Shown: positions 61,036 through 64,000 of the stretch, in pieces
How positions within the stretch are numbered: the first letter of the stretch is position 1
Layout of the letters: each line of letters starts with the position of its first letter
Assembly (NCBI GenBank): GCA_938007935.1
Contig: CALLMD010000002.1
Span: 17,923 to 81,922 of the forward strand
DNA length: 64,000 bases
Reading direction: 5' to 3'
DNA from: an uncultured Hellea sp.
GTDB lineage: Bacteria > Pseudomonadota > Alphaproteobacteria > Caulobacterales > Maricaulaceae
Translations under genes and position numbers: made by a program
Notes under the pieces: generated by a model
The model's database searches: none
The model's input: the letters and a program-made list of their open reading frames with translations, nothing else
What the model was told of the DNA's origin: nothing

Positions 61036-63540
61036 ATGGCTGTACTTAAACTCTCTTATTTAGATGGCAGCAATGGCTTTGTCCTGAACGGTATTATTGG
61101 TTTTTTCGATAGTGGCAGTTCCGTTTCCTCTGCGGGAGATTTGAACGGAGACGGTATAGATGATATCATCATCGGGGCTAATGCAGCCGGGGCGTCGGGG
61201 GCAGGCCAGAGCTATGTTGTCTTCGGCTCGGCCGCTGGTTTTGACGAAAGTTTTGAGCTATCGAGTCTTTTAGCGGCGAATGGCGGGGATGGGAGCCAAG
61301 GCTTCGTGTTGAACGGCATTGATGGAGCTGACGAGAGCGGCATTTCCGTTTCTTCTGCGGGAGATGTGAACGGGGATGGGATAGATGATATAATCATCGG
61401 TGCACGTTTTGCTGGCCCTGGGGGGGATGGGTCTGGTGAGAGCTATATTGTTTTCGGCTCGACTTCAGGTTTTGACGCGAGTTTTGAGTTGTCGAGCCTT
61501 TTAGCGGCCAATGGCGGGGATGGCTCCAATGGATTTATCGTAAGCGGTATTGATGTATTTGACATAAGCGGAGAAGACGTCTCTGCCGCGGGGGATGTGA
61601 ACGGGGATGGGATAGATGACATCCTCATAGCGGCACCTTTTGCTGATCCCGGTGGCGAGAGCTATGTTATTTTTGGTTCGGCAGCTGGTTTTGACGCGAA
61701 TATTGCGTTATCAAGCCTTTTAGCGGAAAATGGCGGGGATGGAAGAAATGGCTTCGTTCTGAATGAGGGGGACGGTTTTTTTCGTTCCGTTTCTGACGCA
61801 GGGGATGTCAACGGGGACGGGATCGATGATATCCTTTTCGGTTACAGCCGTGACGAGAGCTACATTGTTTTTGGCTCGGCCGCTGGTTTTGATGCGAGTT
61901 TTGCGTTATCAAGCCTTTCGGCAGATAATGGCGGGGATGGGAGCCAAGGCTTTGTTCTGAACGGTATCGATGTAGGTGATAGGATCGGAAGATCGGTTTC
62001 TAACGCGGGGGATGTTAACGGGGATGGAATAGATGATATCCTCATCGGTGCTCCTACTGAGGACCCTAATGGAAATAGTTCAGGTGAGAGCTATGTTGTT
62101 TTTGGCTCGGCATCGGGCTTTGACGCGAGTTTTGAGTTATCAAGCCTTTTAGCTGCAAATGGCGGGGACGGCTCAGCTGGTTTCGTTCTAAACGGTATTG
62201 ATGAGGGTGATATGAGCGGTTTTTCCGTCTCTGCAGCGGGGGATGTGAACGGGGATGGGGTAGATGATATCATAATAGGGGCACCCAGAGACCAGCAGAG
62301 TTCTGTTGGGGCGGTAGCTGGTCAGGCTTATGTAGTCTTTGGTTCAACATCTGGTTTTTCCGCGAGTTTTGAATTATCAAGCCTTTTAGATGAGGACGGT
62401 GGGATTGGGGCCGCTGGTTTCGTTTTGACCGACTTTAGTGGAGATGCGGGTGGATTTATTACCGAATTTTCAGTTTCTGCAGCAGGGGATATAAACACGG
62501 ATGGGATAGATGATATCATAATAGGGGCACCTGGCACCGTTCTGAATGGTTCTTTCACAGGCGAGAGTTATGTTGTTTTTGGCTCGACGTCATTTGGTCG
62601 GCCATTTGGTTCCGACGACAATATTGTCTCGGGCACAAATGGCAATGATATCATAGATGGGCTTGCCGGAAATGACATCATAAATGGCCTTGAGGGCGAT
62701 GATATCATAAATGCAGGTGGCAGTAATGATTTTGTCGAGGGCGGCGCGGGTAATGATAATCTGCACGGCGCAGCTGGCAATGATGTGCTTGATGGCGATG
62801 ATGGTGACGATGTTATCAGCGGCGGTAATGATGAAGACAGCATTGAAGGCGGCAGAGGTGATGATGTAATCCGAGGCGATGGGGGTGATGACACCATCGA
62901 TGGCGGTTTTGGATTAGATAACATTTCAGCCGGTATTGGCGATGATATGGTGCATGGCGGTAGTAATAATGATATAATCCTTGGCCAAGGCGGCAATGAC
63001 ACGCTTTACGGCGATGGCGGCGCGGATGAGCTTCGTGGTGGCTCGGGCAATGATACGCTTTATGGCGGAGACGCAGCTGACCAGCTCTTTGGCCAAGGTA
63101 ATAATGATATCCTCTATGGTGAAGGCGGGAATGACACCCTCATCGGCGCTGCTGGTTCAGACCAACTCTTTGGCGGAGACGGCAATGATATCTTAAACGG
63201 CTCTATTGGCGCGGACCGCTTAGATGGCGGGGCGGGTAATGATATCCTGAACGGCGGTAATATGGACGGCGCACGAGATACATTTGTTTTCGCAGTTGGT
63301 TATGATGAGGACCGTATCAATAGCTTTGATCAAGCGGACAATGACCGCTTAGAGCTTGATGACGCGCTTTGGGCAGGCGCTGGCACCCTCACCGCACAAG
63401 AGGTCGTTGATATGTTTGGCAGCCTTAACGCCACAGGCACAATCCTAACGCTAGACTTTGGCAATGGCGATATCCTCGAAATCCAAAACGGCGCTGGTAT
63501 AGATATGGATACCTTCGGTGAAGATATCTTGGTGATTTAA
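61036..63540 (+). CDS. secreted FG-GAP-repeat/RTX calcium-binding protein
   Basis: This 834-residue, highly acidic protein has no signal peptide. Residues about 20-520 contain seven FG-GAP/integrin-alpha-like repeats (SVSSAGDVNGDGIDDIIIGA...SYVVFGS type, spaced about 65-80 residues), forming a beta-propeller with Asp-rich calcium sites. Residues about 535-740 are RTX repeats (GGxGxDxLyG nonapeptides such as GGAGNDILNGG). The C-terminal 100 residues resemble serralysin-type secretion ends. Such proteins leave the cell by type I secretion and bind calcium; adhesion or a matrix role is likely. No T1SS genes are near. Confidence 0.9.
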   Translation: MAVLKLSYLDGSNGFVLNGIIGFFDSGSSVSSAGDLNGDGIDDIIIGANAAGASGAGQSYVVFGSAAGFDESFELSSLLAANGGDGSQGFVLNGIDGADESGISVSSAGDVNGDGIDDIIIGARFAGPGGDGSGESYIVFGSTSGFDASFELSSLLAANGGDGSNGFIVSGIDVFDISGEDVSAAGDVNGDGIDDILIAAPFADPGGESYVIFGSAAGFDANIALSSLLAENGGDGRNGFVLNEGDGFFRSVSDAGDVNGDGIDDILFGYSRDESYIVFGSAAGFDASFALSSLSADNGGDGSQGFVLNGIDVGDRIGRSVSNAGDVNGDGIDDILIGAPTEDPNGNSSGESYVVFGSASGFDASFELSSLLAANGGDGSAGFVLNGIDEGDMSGFSVSAAGDVNGDGVDDIIIGAPRDQQSSVGAVAGQAYVVFGSTSGFSASFELSSLLDEDGGIGAAGFVLTDFSGDAGGFITEFSVSAAGDINTDGIDDIIIGAPGTVLNGSFTGESYVVFGSTSFGRPFGSDDNIVSGTNGNDIIDGLAGNDIINGLEGDDIINAGGSNDFVEGGAGNDNLHGAAGNDVLDGDDGDDVISGGNDEDSIEGGRGDDVIRGDGGDDTIDGGFGLDNISAGIGDDMVHGGSNNDIILGQGGNDTLYGDGGADELRGGSGNDTLYGGDAADQLFGQGNNDILYGEGGNDTLIGAAGSDQLFGGDGNDILNGSIGADRLDGGAGNDILNGGNMDGARDTFVFAVGYDEDRINSFDQADNDRLELDDALWAGAGTLTAQEVVDMFGSLNATGTILTLDFGNGDILEIQNGAGIDMDTFGEDILVI

Positions 63541-63548
63541 GGGACGAA

Positions 63549-63620
63549 TGTTGCGTTAGCTACGCGAGCCACGACTGTCGCGTTTCACTTCGCCTGTTGC
63601 GTTAGCTTCGCAAGCCACAA
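63549..63620 (+). repeat. two 26-bp intergenic repeats, 46 bp apart
   Basis: The 26-bp segments 63549-63574 and 63595-63620 differ at three positions (TGTTGCGTTAGCT then ACGCG or TCGCA then AGCCAC). Each contains a short GCT...AGC inverted repeat, as in dispersed palindromic elements. Confidence 0.6.
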
Positions 63621-63704
63621 CGGGCCACGACTAATCAATCCTCAATAACCCGAATTAATTCTCATTTCTTTTCAATCGCTTATTAAAAAATCTAAGAGAT
63701 TAAT

Positions 63705-63735
63705 CCTCACTCTAACAAAGTGAGGCTATATTTCT
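63705..63735 (+). terminator. possible terminator of the RTX gene
   Basis: CCTCACT (63705-63711) pairs with AGTGAGG (63719-63725) around a 7-nt loop, followed by a T-rich stretch (CTATATTTCTT). It fits a weak terminator 165 bp after the RTX stop. Confidence 0.4.
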
Positions 63736-64000
63736 TGTGTCATCGGGAAACTATCCTCGATGATGTAAGTTTTGACCCATTGTGCATTTTCTCTTCAAGA
63801 AATTGCGCAGTGTATTTGTTTTCAACAATTACACGGGATAGGTAAGAGTACGTTACTTACTGGTGGGTTAGACGGTGAGACTGAGCAGCTTGCGTGAGTT
63901 TGCTGGGTTCATTTGCGAGATGCAAGTGAACTCGCAAAAACACATTACGACCAAGCCTGTGCCGGGTCTTTGTGGCTGGGGCCTGACCGCTGCATTTAGC

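Larger units (their letters stand above)
63541..64000. other. intergenic end of window
   Basis: No convincing gene is seen in this 460-bp end. It holds a 26-bp repeat pair, a hairpin after the RTX gene, and a frame opening at GTG 63875 that stays open to the edge (VRLSSLREFAGFICEMQ...), which could be the start of a gene outside the window. A hairpin TTTGCGAG...CTCGCAAA (63912-63938) lies within that frame. Confidence 0.4.

Noticed and set aside
60867..61049. 60-codon frame with a GDVIKGLGSDDALDG stretch before the RTX gene
   Set aside because: The RTX-like word is short and degenerate, it overlaps the RTX gene start and has no ribosome site; it may be leftover RTX DNA but cannot be supported as a gene.
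62568..63002. 144-codon minus-strand frame of Pro/Ser repeats in the RTX region
   Set aside because: It is the antisense of the Gly/Asp-rich RTX repeats; periodic open frames are a known artefact.
61036..63540. CRISPR-like periodic repeats
   Set aside because: The periodicity encodes FG-GAP and RTX protein repeats; there are no spacers, no short palindromic repeats and no cas genes.

Overview
The window looks like chromosomal DNA of a marine-type alphaproteobacterium, probably near the Hyphomonadales/Maricaulales (Hyphomonadaceae relatives). The grounds are moderate GC, a Caulobacter-like gene repertoire (TonB-dependent receptor, acyl-CoA catabolism, RNase E with an acidic insert in its S1 domain, Pst system, DUF6429/DUF6880 pair) and frequent ATGA/TAATG gene overlaps. 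The genus is inference; no rRNA or tRNA gene was seen.

Layout. 1-3.5 kb: a CheB-CheR fusion cut by the window edge, two single-domain response regulators and a TerB-like protein. 3.6-11.7 kb: an accessory region. It has the N-terminal stump of a FAN1-type nuclease gene joined to Rhs debris: two copies of an Rhs core 3' end, each with its own tip, one with a C7 frameshift. Small membrane proteins and lipoproteins, a DUF6429-DUF6880 pair and a P4-type integrase follow; the integrase lies between nested repeats. 11.8-15.7 kb: an ATP-grasp protein, a YeiH-type transporter, a glycine-zipper protein and an SH3-domain protein. 15.7-28.5 kb: an acyclic-terpene-utilisation (Atu)-like locus with two acyl-CoA dehydrogenases and a TetR regulator on one strand, and AtuA-, AtuC-, AtuE- and AtuF-like genes plus a TIGR03084-like gene on the other. 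A threonine-dehydratase-like enzyme and an acyl-CoA synthetase follow. 28.5-34.2 kb: an MFS pump, an iodotyrosine-deiodinase-like flavoprotein, an EamA transporter and tdh-kbl. 34.6-37.4 kb: rne, with a 16-bp tandem duplication that shifts the frame of its basic tail.

37.4-49.1 kb: a catabolic locus with an alkylsulfatase-type MBL enzyme, an arylsulfatase-type lipoprotein, a TonB receptor, three SDRs, an NTF2/SnoaL-like protein, a BAHD-like acyltransferase and an aldehyde dehydrogenase. Three 30-bp inverted repeats of the form TGCGTA-N18-TACGCA lie in its promoter regions and probably bind one regulator encoded elsewhere. A strong terminator separates the receptor from the sulfatase genes. 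49.1-53.6 kb: molybdenum cofactor genes (moaC, moaB, moaE, moaD, mocA-like, xdhC, and divergent moeA). 53.6-59.2 kb: an ArsM-like methyltransferase and a lipoprotein esterase, divergent from pstSCAB. 59.2-60.7 kb: two glutathione transferases. 61.0-63.5 kb: a secreted FG-GAP/RTX calcium-binding protein.

The most novel-looking items are the shared operator of the sulfatase locus, the Rhs/FAN1 junction with swappable tips, the integrase-only element with symmetric repeats, and the RNase E tail frameshift.
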